Below, one piece after another: positions 9,049-17,646 of a stretch of DNA of 64,000 nt. The translations under genes were made by a program, and so were the position numbers. This stretch comes from Natronosalvus vescus (GTDB lineage Archaea; Halobacteriota; Halobacteria; Halobacteriales; Natrialbaceae). The stretch spans positions 930,001-994,000 of the forward strand of contig NZ_CP099546.1 of the NCBI RefSeq assembly GCF_023973145.1, in the 5' to 3' direction. Position 1 is the first letter of the stretch; each line of letters opens with the position of its first letter. The notes beneath the pieces are model-generated. The model had not been told where the DNA came from and did not search any database. It was given only the letters and a program-made list of their open reading frames with translations.

Positions 9049-9468
9049 TCAGGAGTCGACGAATGGGTTCGCGCCGTCGACGAGGTTCGTCTTGTACACC
9101 CCTCGAGTCGTCGCGAGCGTCCGGTCGTCCGCGTCGACGATCTCGGCCTCGACGACGCCCGTTTCGGCCCCGTAGCGAACTACCTCGGCGGAGCCGTAAA
9201 TGTCGCCCGTTGCCGGCCGCAGGTAGTCGATTCGCACGTCGAGCGTCGGTCCCGGTGCCCCCTCGACCGAGGCGAGAGCGGCGGCCGAAAGCGAATCCGC
9301 GAGGGCGAACGGGACGGCCCCATGGGCGAGCAGCGTCGACTCCGACAGCGAGTGGTAATCCTCGAGTTCGATCGTTCCCTCGACGTAGCCCTCCTCGACC
9401 TTAGTGATCTCGAGGCCAACGTGCTCGCCAAAGGGGTACTGTTCGTTAAACCGCTCGTGAACGTTCAT
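9049..9468 (-). CDS. PaaI-type hotdog thioesterase
   Basis: A 139-residue single hotdog domain. The sequence LLAHGAVPFALADSLSAAALAS is the central helix region in which PaaI-type enzymes carry the catalytic acid, and RIDYLRPATGDIYGSAEV is the typical second half. It probably hydrolyses an acyl-CoA or aryl-CoA ester. The start MNVHERFNEQYPFGEHVGLE at 9468 suits the family; the open frame extends upstream into basic, gene-unlike sequence. Confidence 0.87.
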   Translation of the reverse strand: MNVHERFNEQYPFGEHVGLEITKVEEGYVEGTIELEDYHSLSESTLLAHGAVPFALADSLSAAALASVEGAPGPTLDVRIDYLRPATGDIYGSAEVVRYGAETGVVEAEIVDADDRTLATTRGVYKTNLVDGANPFVDS

Positions 9469-9632
9469 GCGTTCGACACTCACGGGGAGACAATGACTGT
9501 TTCCCACGTTTGTTCGACGGCCGTTCCAATTGATGGCCGGTTGCTCAGGAGCGTATACCTGATTTAGCGGTCGTGTTGCACGCAGTAGAGAACTCGAGAA
9601 GGTATTTAGCCACGGATCGACACGGATGTGGT

Positions 9633-10745
9633 ATGTACGACTTTGCCGTCGTCGGCGTCGGGCCGGCTGGGGCACGGTTCGCCCGCCGGAGCGCCGAAGC
9701 CGGATACGACGTCGTCGCCTTCGAACGGGGGGACGTCGGTGAGCCACTGGCGTGTTCGGGCCACGTTAGTACGGACATCTGGTCGTTCACGGGGCCCGGT
9801 GCACGCGAGGAACTCTTCCAGAACGAAATCTACGGCGCGCGCTTTCACGTCGGTGGCCCCCACGAACGAAACGGCGAGGACGACCAAGACACCTACCCGT
9901 TTTACAAACAGGAGGTCGTCTCGAACGTAATCGACCGCGTTGGCCTCGACCGCCATCTCGCGGATCTCGCCCGCGAGTCCGGTGCGGACGTCCGCGAGCA
10001 GCACACCGTCACCGGCCTCGAGGAACACACCGACCGGGTCGAACTCACCGTCAAAGGCCCCGACGGCACCGACACCTACGAGGCGAAGATGGTCGCCGGG
10101 TGTGACGGCCCGCGCTCGCGTGTCCGCGAGGCGCTCTCGTTGCCGGAGCCGGGGGAGTTGCTCCACGGCGTCCTCGCGTTTTCGGACGAACCGGACGACG
10201 GCAATTTCGTCGACGTTCACCTCACGGCCCCCACCTTCTTCGCCTGGCGCATTCCTCGACACGACGCCGGCGTCGAGTACGGCTTGGCCGCCCCACCTGG
10301 CGTCCACGTCACCAAACACTTCGAGGAACTCATCGACGGCTACGAGATCGAGGTCTCACACCGCTGTTCGGGCCTGATCCCCATTGGCCCACCCGATCGC
10401 GTGACGACTCGCCGTGGCTTTCTCATCGGCGATGCGGCCGCCCAGACCAAGCCGTTCACCGGCGGCGGCATCCTCTACGGGATGACCGCTGCCGACCACG
10501 CCGTCGACCGGATCGACCCCGATCGACCGGGAAGCACCGCCACCTACGAGCGGGCGTGGCGGGACGACCTCGAGCGGGAGATCGAGCTTGGTCACTGGCT
10601 CAGGCGGGCGTACTCCCTACCCGAGCCGGTTCAGCGCGTGGGGCTCTCGGTTACGTCTGGCGAAATCGGCGTCCACATGGATCGCCCGACCTCGGTCACC
10701 AGCCTCGAGCACCTGAAGGCGATGCTCTTGAGTGGCCGACGCTAA
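9633..10745 (+). CDS. Geranylgeranyl reductase family FAD oxidoreductase
   Basis: The 370-residue protein has an N-terminal FAD-binding motif (VVGVGPAGARFARRSAEAG) and the second FAD motif GDAAAQTKPFTGGGI. This layout is that of geranylgeranyl reductases, which saturate isoprenoid chains of archaeal lipids or of quinones. A CSG near residue 48 resembles a conserved cysteine in archaeal lipid reductases. The start at 9633 (MYDFAVVG) is directly before the Rossmann fold. Haloarchaea carry several paralogs, so the exact substrate is uncertain. Confidence 0.88.
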   Translation: MYDFAVVGVGPAGARFARRSAEAGYDVVAFERGDVGEPLACSGHVSTDIWSFTGPGAREELFQNEIYGARFHVGGPHERNGEDDQDTYPFYKQEVVSNVIDRVGLDRHLADLARESGADVREQHTVTGLEEHTDRVELTVKGPDGTDTYEAKMVAGCDGPRSRVREALSLPEPGELLHGVLAFSDEPDDGNFVDVHLTAPTFFAWRIPRHDAGVEYGLAAPPGVHVTKHFEELIDGYEIEVSHRCSGLIPIGPPDRVTTRRGFLIGDAAAQTKPFTGGGILYGMTAADHAVDRIDPDRPGSTATYERAWRDDLEREIELGHWLRRAYSLPEPVQRVGLSVTSGEIGVHMDRPTSVTSLEHLKAMLLSGRR

Positions 10746-10815
10746 CGGAGCGGGATGTCGAACGGTGACTCGAGCAGTCGCTCAGCATTCGAAAACAAAC
10801 GGAACTCGATCGCAA

Positions 10816-11325
10816 TTATTCGACGACGACGACGCCTTTCTGTCCCATGTTGACGTGTGGTTCACAGTAGTAGCGGTACGTCCCCTCGTCGTCGAAGGTG
10901 TGTTCGAAGGTTTCGCCAGCGTCGGAGAGCATGCCGCTGTCGAACTCGCCGTCGTCCTCGGTGACGGTGTGGCCGCCGCCGTCGCCCGTCCACTCCCAGA
11001 CGACGGTCGTACCGGGGTCGACGACGATCGCTGGCGGATCGTACTGGTAGCCGCTCGGGCCGGTGCCGTTCATGACGGTCACCTCGCCTTCGCCGGTGTG
11101 ATCCTCGACGCCGTCGTAGTTGTCGACGTTGTCGAACCAGTCGCCGAAGTCGTACTCGTCGTCGGTGCCGCCGTTGTCATCACCGTTGCCGTTCCCGCCG
11201 TTGTCGTCGCCGTTGCCGTTCCCACCGTTGTCGTCGTCACTACCGAGACAACCGGCAACGAGTGAGACTGCAAGTGCGCCGCCCGATACCTGGAGGAGTT
11301 TCCGTCGGCTGATGTCTGTCGTCAT
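10816..11325 (-). CDS. Halocyanin-like blue copper lipoprotein
   Basis: A 169-residue exported electron carrier. The N-terminus has a Tat motif (SRRKLLQ) and lipobox LVAGC, so Cys26 should be lipid-anchored outside the cell. An Asn/Gly/Asp-rich linker with an internal repeat follows (residues 30-55). The cupredoxin domain shows all four type 1 copper ligands: His119 (GGGHTV), Cys154 (YYCEPH), His157 and Met160. It likely passes electrons to a terminal oxidase. Confidence 0.95.
   Translation of the reverse strand: MTTDISRRKLLQVSGGALAVSLVAGCLGSDDDNGGNGNGDDNGGNGNGDDNGGTDDEYDFGDWFDNVDNYDGVEDHTGEGEVTVMNGTGPSGYQYDPPAIVVDPGTTVVWEWTGDGGGHTVTEDDGEFDSGMLSDAGETFEHTFDDEGTYRYYCEPHVNMGQKGVVVVE
11171..11238. 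repeat. 27-bp tandem repeat in the halocyanin linker
   Basis: Two 27-bp copies (11171-11197 and 11198-11224), differing at only a few bases, are followed by half a copy to 11238. They encode the Asn/Gly/Asp linker of the halocyanin, NGNGDDNGG units. Such repeats can change copy number by slippage and so alter the length of the tether. Confidence 0.85.
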
Positions 11326-11778
11326 GAGGTTTCCCTACGCGATGATATGGATGGGATATGGTTGACCCTCTCGGTGATTACCACGAACTGGGGATCGGAT
11401 CGAATATGTTCGGCCGGTTATTTCGATTGGTGGTTCTCTCAATGGGTCACTGATCACACCCAACTCCTGAACCCGCGTTCGACACGGTTTCATCGTCGTG
11501 AACGGCCGATAGAGTGACGTACCAGCACGCCAGAGACTCACATGCGCGGGGTGGGGGACATCCGTTAACTCGGTCTGTCGACATCGACAGACAGCAGGCC
11601 AGCCACCTGCAAATCACCCCGCGTTTCTCTATGAACGACTCACGATGAGGAACCATCGGTTCCGATCCATCGCTCAACGCGTCCGATAGCATGGCCTCGA
11701 GAGGCCGATATCCACTCCCTACCACACGATGGGTCACCGTCTACTTACGGTCGGTAGCGGTGAATCTGGTCACGTACC
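11326..11778. other. 453-bp gap with no convincing gene
   Basis: No open frame here has haloarchaeal-like composition; the longest one (11447-11737, minus) is Cys- and Arg-rich and not acidic. The only distinct structure I see is an 8-bp inverted repeat at 11573-11592. The first 100 bp contain the AT-rich upstream region of the halocyanin gene. Confidence 0.5.
11573..11592. repeat. Perfect 8-bp inverted repeat, 4-nt loop
   Basis: GTCTGTCG and CGACAGAC flank ACAT. It could form a hairpin or be a dyad operator. It lies about 200 bp before the membrane protein at 11779, with no gene nearby in the halocyanin direction, so its role is open. Confidence 0.6.
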
Positions 11779-12162
11779 GTGGCCCCCGCGATCGTTCACT
11801 TCCTCGTCGGTGCATCGATTGTCCTTCTGGTAGCGACACCGTTCGTCTCTCGAACCGTCTATCCTACCCCGTGGGCACTTTGGCTCGTCGTGATCGGGGG
11901 GCTGTGGGGACTCGCTCCTGACGTGTATCACATTGCCCCGGTCTACCGGTCGGAACTGGTAGCGTTTCACGACAGCCAATGGGCTGACCTGTGTGCCTTC
12001 CACTACACGCTCGACCGACCATTCGTTCGTGCGCGGTACGTCGAGAGCATCTTCGGTTCGATTCTCCTCTTTTTGGGTGCCGTCAGCGTGTTCTCGCTCG
12101 CAACATGGCGTCGTTCGCGGCTGATCGCACCCGAGACCGACGCCCCCGCCTCGAGAACGTGA
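11779..12162 (+). CDS. Haloarchaeal membrane protein
   Basis: A 127-residue protein starting with GTG at 11779. There are three hydrophobic segments (about residues 5-22, 31-48 and 91-109). The stretch APAIVHFLVGASIVLL and the motif GLWGLAPDVYHI recall the N-terminal part of DUF457-like membrane-bound metal-dependent hydrolases, with a His near the start and an Asp in the second segment. The protein is too short to call that family with confidence. Function unknown. Confidence 0.65.
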   Translation: MAPAIVHFLVGASIVLLVATPFVSRTVYPTPWALWLVVIGGLWGLAPDVYHIAPVYRSELVAFHDSQWADLCAFHYTLDRPFVRARYVESIFGSILLFLGAVSVFSLATWRRSRLIAPETDAPASRT

Positions 12163-12373
12163 TCGGTTCCGTTACGTGGAATCGATCCTTCGAACACACT
12201 CGACATCCTATTTTCATCCGCCCGACTCGTTCGGTTTCGATCACTGTCCAGATGAATAGCAGTTCTTGGATCTCCTGAGACACTCGAGCGGAGACGGTAG
12301 CGCGTGCGTGTCCCGACGGTTCAATAGTTGCTATCAGTTACTCGGTCCCGAGCTGCGCGCTGCTGAGTAGGCA

Positions 12374-12383
12374 CATATTTAAG
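12374..12383 (+). promoter_or_regulatory. TATA box of the ABC exporter operon
   Basis: CATATTTAAG is centred about 28 nt before the ATG at 12407, which suggests a leaderless operon transcript covering the ATPase, both permeases and the small coupling frame. Confidence 0.6.
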
Positions 12384-12406
12384 AGACATGTCTCCGTACT
12401 GAACCT

Positions 12407-13303
12407 ATGTCTGCGATCCAGATAGCCAATCTCACCAAGCGATACGGTGATATCGCCGCAAACGACGGCGTCACCTTCGACGTCGAGTCCGGCGAAATCT
12501 TTGGCTATCTCGGCCCAAACGGCGCGGGAAAGACGACGACAATCCGTCTCCTGCTCGGTCTCATCAAACCGACGACGGGGACAGCAACCGTACTCGGAAC
12601 GGACATCCGCGACCGCCGGGCGCTAACCGAAACCAAAGCCACCGTCGGCTACCTGCCAGACACGCTCGGGTTCGACGATCGGCTCACCGGACGGCAGGCA
12701 CTCGATCACTTCGCGCGAATGCGCGGGGACGAGCGGCGCGAAGAGCTCCTCGAGTTGTTTACCCCGCCGCTCGACCAGTCCATCGAAACGTATTCTGCTG
12801 GGAACCGTCGCATGCTCGGGATCGTCCAGGCGTTCATGCACGACCCCAATCTGGTCATCATGGACGAGCCGACGGCCGGCTTAGATCCCCTCAAACAGGA
12901 TCGCCTCCACCTGTTTCTCGAGGAAGAACGCGAGGACGGTAAGACCATCTTCTTTTCCTCACACATTCTCAGCGAAGTCCAGCGAGTCGCCGACCGCGTC
13001 GGGATCATCCGCTCCGGGACGCTCGTCGCCCTCGAGGACATCACCACGCTGTTGAAACGGAGCGGCAAAGACGTTCGGGTTCACTTTGCCGAACCGGTTG
13101 ACCGGGACGCGTTCGTCACCGAGGCGATGATCGACGTAGAGGCCGTCGATACGTCGATTCAGTTTACGTACACGGGCGAGACGAAACCGTTGCTCGAACA
13201 CCTCGTCCAGTTCGACGTCCGTGACGTCGATATCGGTGATCCACAGTTGGACGATATCTTCAAACATTACTACGGGGAGGCGTTCCCGGGCGGAGGGGTA
13301 TGA
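12407..13303 (+). CDS. ABC transporter ATP-binding protein
   Basis: The 298-residue ATPase drives the two membrane proteins encoded next. Walker A is GPNGAGKTT (36-44) and Walker B VIMDEPTAGLD (150-160). The signature reads YSAGNRRM (129-136) instead of the usual LSGGMKQR, an unusual but family-compatible form. The sequence is of the ABC-2 exporter class (drug, lipid or peptide export). The gene overlaps the next by ATGA, so translation is coupled. Confidence 0.92.
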   Translation: MSAIQIANLTKRYGDIAANDGVTFDVESGEIFGYLGPNGAGKTTTIRLLLGLIKPTTGTATVLGTDIRDRRALTETKATVGYLPDTLGFDDRLTGRQALDHFARMRGDERREELLELFTPPLDQSIETYSAGNRRMLGIVQAFMHDPNLVIMDEPTAGLDPLKQDRLHLFLEEEREDGKTIFFSSHILSEVQRVADRVGIIRSGTLVALEDITTLLKRSGKDVRVHFAEPVDRDAFVTEAMIDVEAVDTSIQFTYTGETKPLLEHLVQFDVRDVDIGDPQLDDIFKHYYGEAFPGGGV

Positions 13304-14082
13304 CGGCCATCCTTCGCCAGGAATCACGGCTGTTGCTCCGCGGATCGATCGTCCTGGCCGGGCTGTTCGCTATTCTATCGACCTTCTTACTCGCCGTGTT
13401 CCCTGGAATGGCCGAACAAGCAGATGCCATCGAACAGGCGTACCCGGAACACATCCTCGTGTTATTCGGTTTCGAGGAACTGCACACCATCGAAGGGTTC
13501 ATGGCATCGTACATTTTTCCGTTCGTCTGGGTAATTTTCGCTGGCATCTACTTCGCGTACCTCGGTGGTGGATTGATCGCCGACGATATCCGGTCACGCC
13601 GGATGGATCTCACGCTCTCGAACCCGGTTTCCCGGGAGTCGGTGATACTCCAGAAAATCACCTCCCTCTGGGTACCGCTGGTCGTGCTAAACGGGGTGCT
13701 GTTCGTCGTCCTGTACGTCGGTTCGCTCGTTCTCGAAGAGTCGGTCAACCCCCTCGCATTGATGATGGCACACCTGCTGTCGATCCCGTATCTTTTGGTC
13801 TGTGCCGCGATCGGTCTCGTTCTCTCCGTCGTCCTCGACCGGCCCGGAAGCGCACAGAGTAGTGCCCTCGGGGTGGTGTTTCTCCTCTGGTTGATCGACG
13901 GCCTCTCCGAGCTGGAGCCGAATCTCGAGTGGGTGGGCGACCTGACGCCGAGTCGGTACTTCGATCCGGCGGCGATTCTCGTTCACGAAGCGTATCCGTT
14001 CGGCGACGCCGTGATTCTTCTGGTGGCGTTTCTCGCCCTACTGGGAATCGCCCTTCTCATCTTCACTCGACGAGACATATGA
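13300..14082 (+). CDS. ABC-2 type permease, first copy
   Basis: A 260-residue membrane protein with about six helices. It is a paralog of the protein at 14243-15025: both have exactly 260 residues, start MTAILR.ESR, share DLTLSNPVSRESVILQK and end RRDI. It probably forms the export channel with the second copy, powered by the preceding ATPase. It overlaps the ATPase by 4 bp and the small frame at 14079 by 4 bp. Confidence 0.9.
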   Translation: MTAILRQESRLLLRGSIVLAGLFAILSTFLLAVFPGMAEQADAIEQAYPEHILVLFGFEELHTIEGFMASYIFPFVWVIFAGIYFAYLGGGLIADDIRSRRMDLTLSNPVSRESVILQKITSLWVPLVVLNGVLFVVLYVGSLVLEESVNPLALMMAHLLSIPYLLVCAAIGLVLSVVLDRPGSAQSSALGVVFLLWLIDGLSELEPNLEWVGDLTPSRYFDPAAILVHEAYPFGDAVILLVAFLALLGIALLIFTRRDI

Positions 14083-14246
14083 TCATAGACGCTCATCACA
14101 GTGACCGGAACACGAACGCCACTCTCAGCGAATCAGCTGGGGCCGAGGAATCAACGACGCTCGAGGAACCGGCCACGGTCAAAGCTCCAGCCATGCTTGC
14201 GGAAGCAATGACGGGCGAGGTAATGGGAATGGTGATGGTGGTATGA
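14079..14246 (+). CDS. 55-residue frame linking the two permease genes
   Basis: The frame starts at ATGA shared with the stop of the first permease and ends in ATGA shared with the start of the second, so it is coupled on both sides. It encodes Thr/Ala/Glu-rich sequence ending in MTGEVMGMVMVV. It is not similar to anything I know. It may be a real small protein, or mainly a translational bridge left between duplicated genes. Confidence 0.4.
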   Translation: MIIDAHHSDRNTNATLSESAGAEESTTLEEPATVKAPAMLAEAMTGEVMGMVMVV

Positions 14247-15025
14247 CCGCTATCCTGCGCCTCGAGTCCAGACGACGGCTCCGCGGTTCGCTCCTGTTGA
14301 CCGTCGCGTTCGCCCTGATATCGATCTTTTACTTCTCGTTTTTCCCGGGCTTTGCGGAGGACGCAGAACAGATTGCGGAGGCGTTCCCTGCGTTCATGCT
14401 CGAGATGTTTGGCATCGAGCAACTCCATACGATCGAGGGGTTCATCGCCGCTGAGGTCTACTCCTTCTTCTGGGTCGTCCTCCTCGCCGTCTACTTCGCG
14501 TACGCCGGGGCCGGGATGATCGCCGCGGACGTCCGCACTCGAGCCATGGATCTCACTCTCTCGAATCCGGTCTCTCGGGAGTCAGTTATCCTCCAGAAAG
14601 TCGGTTCCCTCTGGGTACCACTCGTGGTGTTAAACGTCGGCGTCCCGACCGTCGTCTACGTGGGTTCGGTCGTCATCGACGAAACGATGAATCCCGTCGC
14701 GCTGGCGATGGTACACGTGCTTTCTATTCCGTATCTGCTGGTCTGTGCCGGGATTGGTCTCGTTCTGTCCGTCGTCATCGACCGCGTTCGGACGGCTAGA
14801 GCGGCCGCCCTGAGTGGCGTCTTGCTTCTCTGGATGATCGACGCCGCTTCGAGATTGAGTGAGGATCTCGAGTGGGTTGGGGCGGTCACCCCCAGCCGAT
14901 ACTACGATGAGACGGCGATTCTCGTGCGCGAAGAGTACGCGTTTACCGATGCAATTCTGTTGCTGGTGGTGTTCGCGTCGCTGGTTACACTCGCTGTCAT
15001 CATCTTTATTCGTCGGGACATTTGA
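14243..15025 (+). CDS. ABC-2 type permease, second copy
   Basis: A 260-residue paralog of the permease at 13300, with the same helices and conserved stretches (LHTIEGF, NPVSRESVILQK, SLWVPLVVLN, LSIPYLLVCA). The two likely form a heterodimeric channel. The stop is followed by a convergent TRAM-protein gene, so the operon ends here. The transported substrate cannot be inferred. Confidence 0.9.
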   Translation: MTAILRLESRRRLRGSLLLTVAFALISIFYFSFFPGFAEDAEQIAEAFPAFMLEMFGIEQLHTIEGFIAAEVYSFFWVVLLAVYFAYAGAGMIAADVRTRAMDLTLSNPVSRESVILQKVGSLWVPLVVLNVGVPTVVYVGSVVIDETMNPVALAMVHVLSIPYLLVCAGIGLVLSVVIDRVRTARAAALSGVLLLWMIDAASRLSEDLEWVGAVTPSRYYDETAILVREEYAFTDAILLLVVFASLVTLAVIIFIRRDI

Positions 15026-15114
15026 GTGGGCGCCGTGTCCGTCACGGTTCTTGGCAGCTACCGCACTCGAGTGACCGGGGCCAAACGCCGTCGCGAAACC
15101 GGCCGATCACTGCA

Positions 15115-15609
15115 CTACGAACCACCGTCGACGAGTTCGGCCTGGCCGGCCGTTTCATCGACCTCCGTCACGCGGACGGTCGCCTGGATTCCCGTGACCT
15201 CAGCCTCGAGAAAGAGGACGAAGCCGCCTTCGGTTTTACAGACGAGCGTGCCGTCGTGTTTCTCGTCGACGATATCGACGATCACTTCGTCCCCCGGTTC
15301 TGGTTTTCCGCCCAGCGGCTCTCCACAGCGCCAGCAGTCGGTGTCGTACGCCGCTGTCCCCTCCGGGGCATTGTTCGCTCCACATCGCGGCGTGTCACAC
15401 TTGATGAACGAGTCGTGCTGGCCGGGTTGATAGCGTCCCACAACGGGTCGTCGACACTGTCGCTCAAAAAGGTGGTGCTCTGGTCGCAACTCCTGGTCTC
15501 CAGTGGTTGCTGTGACGACACGAACGTGACCTCTCGAGAGACCACCGATGCACAGCAACCACCCGTCAGGAATTGCGGAACGGCCAGCGGATTCGACCGC
15601 ACTGGTCAC
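15115..15609 (-). CDS. Zinc-ribbon and TRAM domain protein
   Basis: This 164-residue protein starts at GTG 15609, whose GTGA overlaps the stop of the sensor kinase, so it is probably translated from the same mRNA. Cysteines in IKCDTPRCG and TDCWRCG form a four-Cys zinc site in the middle, and the C-terminal 60 residues (from KPEPGDEVIVDIVDE) fit a TRAM RNA-binding beta-barrel. Haloarchaeal TRAM proteins are thought to act as RNA chaperones. The first 60 residues are not conserved-looking, so an internal start is possible. Confidence 0.7.
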   Translation of the reverse strand: MTSAVESAGRSAIPDGWLLCIGGLSRGHVRVVTATTGDQELRPEHHLFERQCRRPVVGRYQPGQHDSFIKCDTPRCGANNAPEGTAAYDTDCWRCGEPLGGKPEPGDEVIVDIVDEKHDGTLVCKTEGGFVLFLEAEVTGIQATVRVTEVDETAGQAELVDGGS

Positions 15610-17435
15610 TCCCTGGCGTGTACGGACGACATTCGATCGGGATCGCCCTGCGTCTCGAGCACTGAAACGCCCGTCAGTGAGAACCGCGCGCCGCCTTCGG
15701 GTGATTCGGTCACATCGACTGACCAGCCGTGTGCGGTACTGATCTGCTCGACAATCGCGAGTCCGAGTCCGGTACCGTCCGGTGAGGTGGTAATTCCGCG
15801 GTCGAACACGTGCGTTCGTCGCTCGGACGCGATCCCTGGCCCATCGTCGTCGATGGCGAACCCACCAGGGATTGCACGGACGGTGACCGAGACGAAACCG
15901 TCGGGGAGCGTACCCGATGACGATGTTTCTTTGTACACACCCACCTGCTCTGTGAACGTGACCCGATCCACGTTATCGCTCGTGGAGCAGTACTCCATGG
16001 CTTCTTCGTGAGCGTCAGCGACCGAACGGCTCGTGGAGCCATGCTCCACGGCGTTTCGAAACAGATTCTCGAGCAGTTGCTGGAGGCGGTCGGGGTCTGC
16101 GGCGATCGTACAGTCGGCTTCGACGCTGAGTTCGGCTTCCGGCGTCCAGACGCTCCCCCAGGCCCGCTGGGCGACCGACTCGAGTGAGACGGGAGTGGGG
16201 TCGTCGATTTGTCGGCCAGAACGGGCGAGTTCCAGGAGATCGTCGACGAGACGATCCATTCGATCGGCACCCTCGAGCACCTGCTCGACGTGGTCTGACT
16301 CCCCCGTCTGAACTGCGAGTGTGGCGCTACTGCGAACTTCCATGAGCGGGCCCTGCAGGTCGTGGGAGACGATGTTGGCGAACTCCGAGAGGGTCTCGTT
16401 TTGCTCGAGGAGTTGGCGCTCGCGACGGATGCGATCGGTCACTTCACGAAAGACGAGCACGCGACCAGCGTTGGGATCGGAGCCAACGGCCGAAGCGGTG
16501 CAATCGAAGTAGCGAGTCCCCTCGTCGGTCTCGATGCGCACCTGACGGTGGCCGACCTCGCCGGTTTCGAATGTGGCAACCGTTTCGTCGGCCACGTTCG
16601 CAAAGAACGCTCGAGCGGGGGCCCCGATTCCCGCCTCGGCGTTGAAATACTGCTGTGCGACCGCGTTGAAGTCGATTACGCGACCGTCACTGGCGAGGGT
16701 CACGACGGCGTGTGGCAGTTCCTCGAGGGCGGTATTCCGGGCGATTGGGACGATATCGAGGAACTCGGCCCGGTAGAGCGCCCAGGACATGATAATCGCG
16801 CTACCGACGAACCCGAACGGGCTCAGATCGTGGGGTATCTGCACGAGACCGCTGATCGTCACCAGGTTTGCGATGCCGGTTGGTACCACGGCGACGGCCA
16901 GGAGTGCACTCTGTCTGCGTCGCAGGCCGGTCGCCCGGATCGCCTCTGCGGCGAGGACGACCGTTGCACTCGCCATGAGGACGTAGTTGATCGTCGCCTG
17001 GATCCAGAACCAGGCGTTCCAGTCCGGTGTCACCCCGTCGGTACCGGCGACGACCGCCGGATCGAACCCGAACTGGTGGAACGGATTCGTCGCGAGTACC
17101 AGGAGTTCGAGCCCGACGTAGCCGGCGAGGGCGGCGACGAGCCACCACCGGGGTTCTCGATCGGTCGTGATGCGAACGGCGAGCAACAACCAGCCGACGG
17201 TGAGGACGGTCGGCGCGACGAGACGCCCGCTCCAGGCGACAGCCGCGGTGATGTCCCCGTCGACGAGTAGCCCCAGGCTGAGGCTCAACGGCCACAGCGC
17301 ACAGCCAACGACAGTTACGGCGAACGCCGTACTTCCGGGTGTCCCCGGACGGGTGAGTGGTTTGTGCAAGAATCCGAGGATAATGATCCCGGTTCCGAGG
17401 AACGCGAGTCCCAGTGCCGAGACCTCGAGGCTCAT
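15606..17435 (-). CDS. Membrane sensor histidine kinase, 7TM-PAS-HisKA-HATPase
   Basis: A 609-residue kinase. Residues 5-225 hold about seven membrane helices of the kinase 7TM sensor type. A PAS domain covers about 235-335. The phosphoacceptor is His358 (IVSHDLQGPL). The ATPase domain has an N box (ENLFRNAVEHG, 456-466), G1 (DDDGPG, 529-534) and G2 (GTGLGL, 554-559). An unusual 50-residue insertion after the N box carries EHGST-like repeats. No response regulator is adjacent. The signal is unknown. Confidence 0.93.
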   Translation of the reverse strand: MSLEVSALGLAFLGTGIIILGFLHKPLTRPGTPGSTAFAVTVVGCALWPLSLSLGLLVDGDITAAVAWSGRLVAPTVLTVGWLLLAVRITTDREPRWWLVAALAGYVGLELLVLATNPFHQFGFDPAVVAGTDGVTPDWNAWFWIQATINYVLMASATVVLAAEAIRATGLRRRQSALLAVAVVPTGIANLVTISGLVQIPHDLSPFGFVGSAIIMSWALYRAEFLDIVPIARNTALEELPHAVVTLASDGRVIDFNAVAQQYFNAEAGIGAPARAFFANVADETVATFETGEVGHRQVRIETDEGTRYFDCTASAVGSDPNAGRVLVFREVTDRIRRERQLLEQNETLSEFANIVSHDLQGPLMEVRSSATLAVQTGESDHVEQVLEGADRMDRLVDDLLELARSGRQIDDPTPVSLESVAQRAWGSVWTPEAELSVEADCTIAADPDRLQQLLENLFRNAVEHGSTSRSVADAHEEAMEYCSTSDNVDRVTFTEQVGVYKETSSSGTLPDGFVSVTVRAIPGGFAIDDDGPGIASERRTHVFDRGITTSPDGTGLGLAIVEQISTAHGWSVDVTESPEGGARFSLTGVSVLETQGDPDRMSSVHARE

Positions 17436-17622
17436 TGCGTAGCGGTTCGATCCTACCGTAATAACTGTTGGTAGCCGTTCAGCTACGTGAATTCCTTCAG
17501 AAGGGTGAATTGCGTATCATCGAAAACCGGGTCTGAAACGTCGCATCACAAGATAGCGTTTTCGGCCGGGTCGAGGCTGTTCTCGCTGACGATCAGTCGT
17601 CGATGAACGTGTTCCCGGTGGT

Positions 17623-17631
17623 TTTAATATT
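17623..17631 (+). promoter_or_regulatory. TATA box before the DUF7504 gene
   Basis: TTTAATATT lies about 20-25 nt before the ATG at 17647, in a short AT-rich island. It should drive the DUF7504 and CHAT genes as one leaderless transcript, since only 3 bp separate them. Confidence 0.55.
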
Positions 17632-17646
17632 AGATACTCTAAGTGA

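Noticed and set aside
11447-11737. Minus-strand frame in the gap after halocyanin
   Set aside because: Cys- and Arg-rich, not acidic, no start signal or promoter, no known family.
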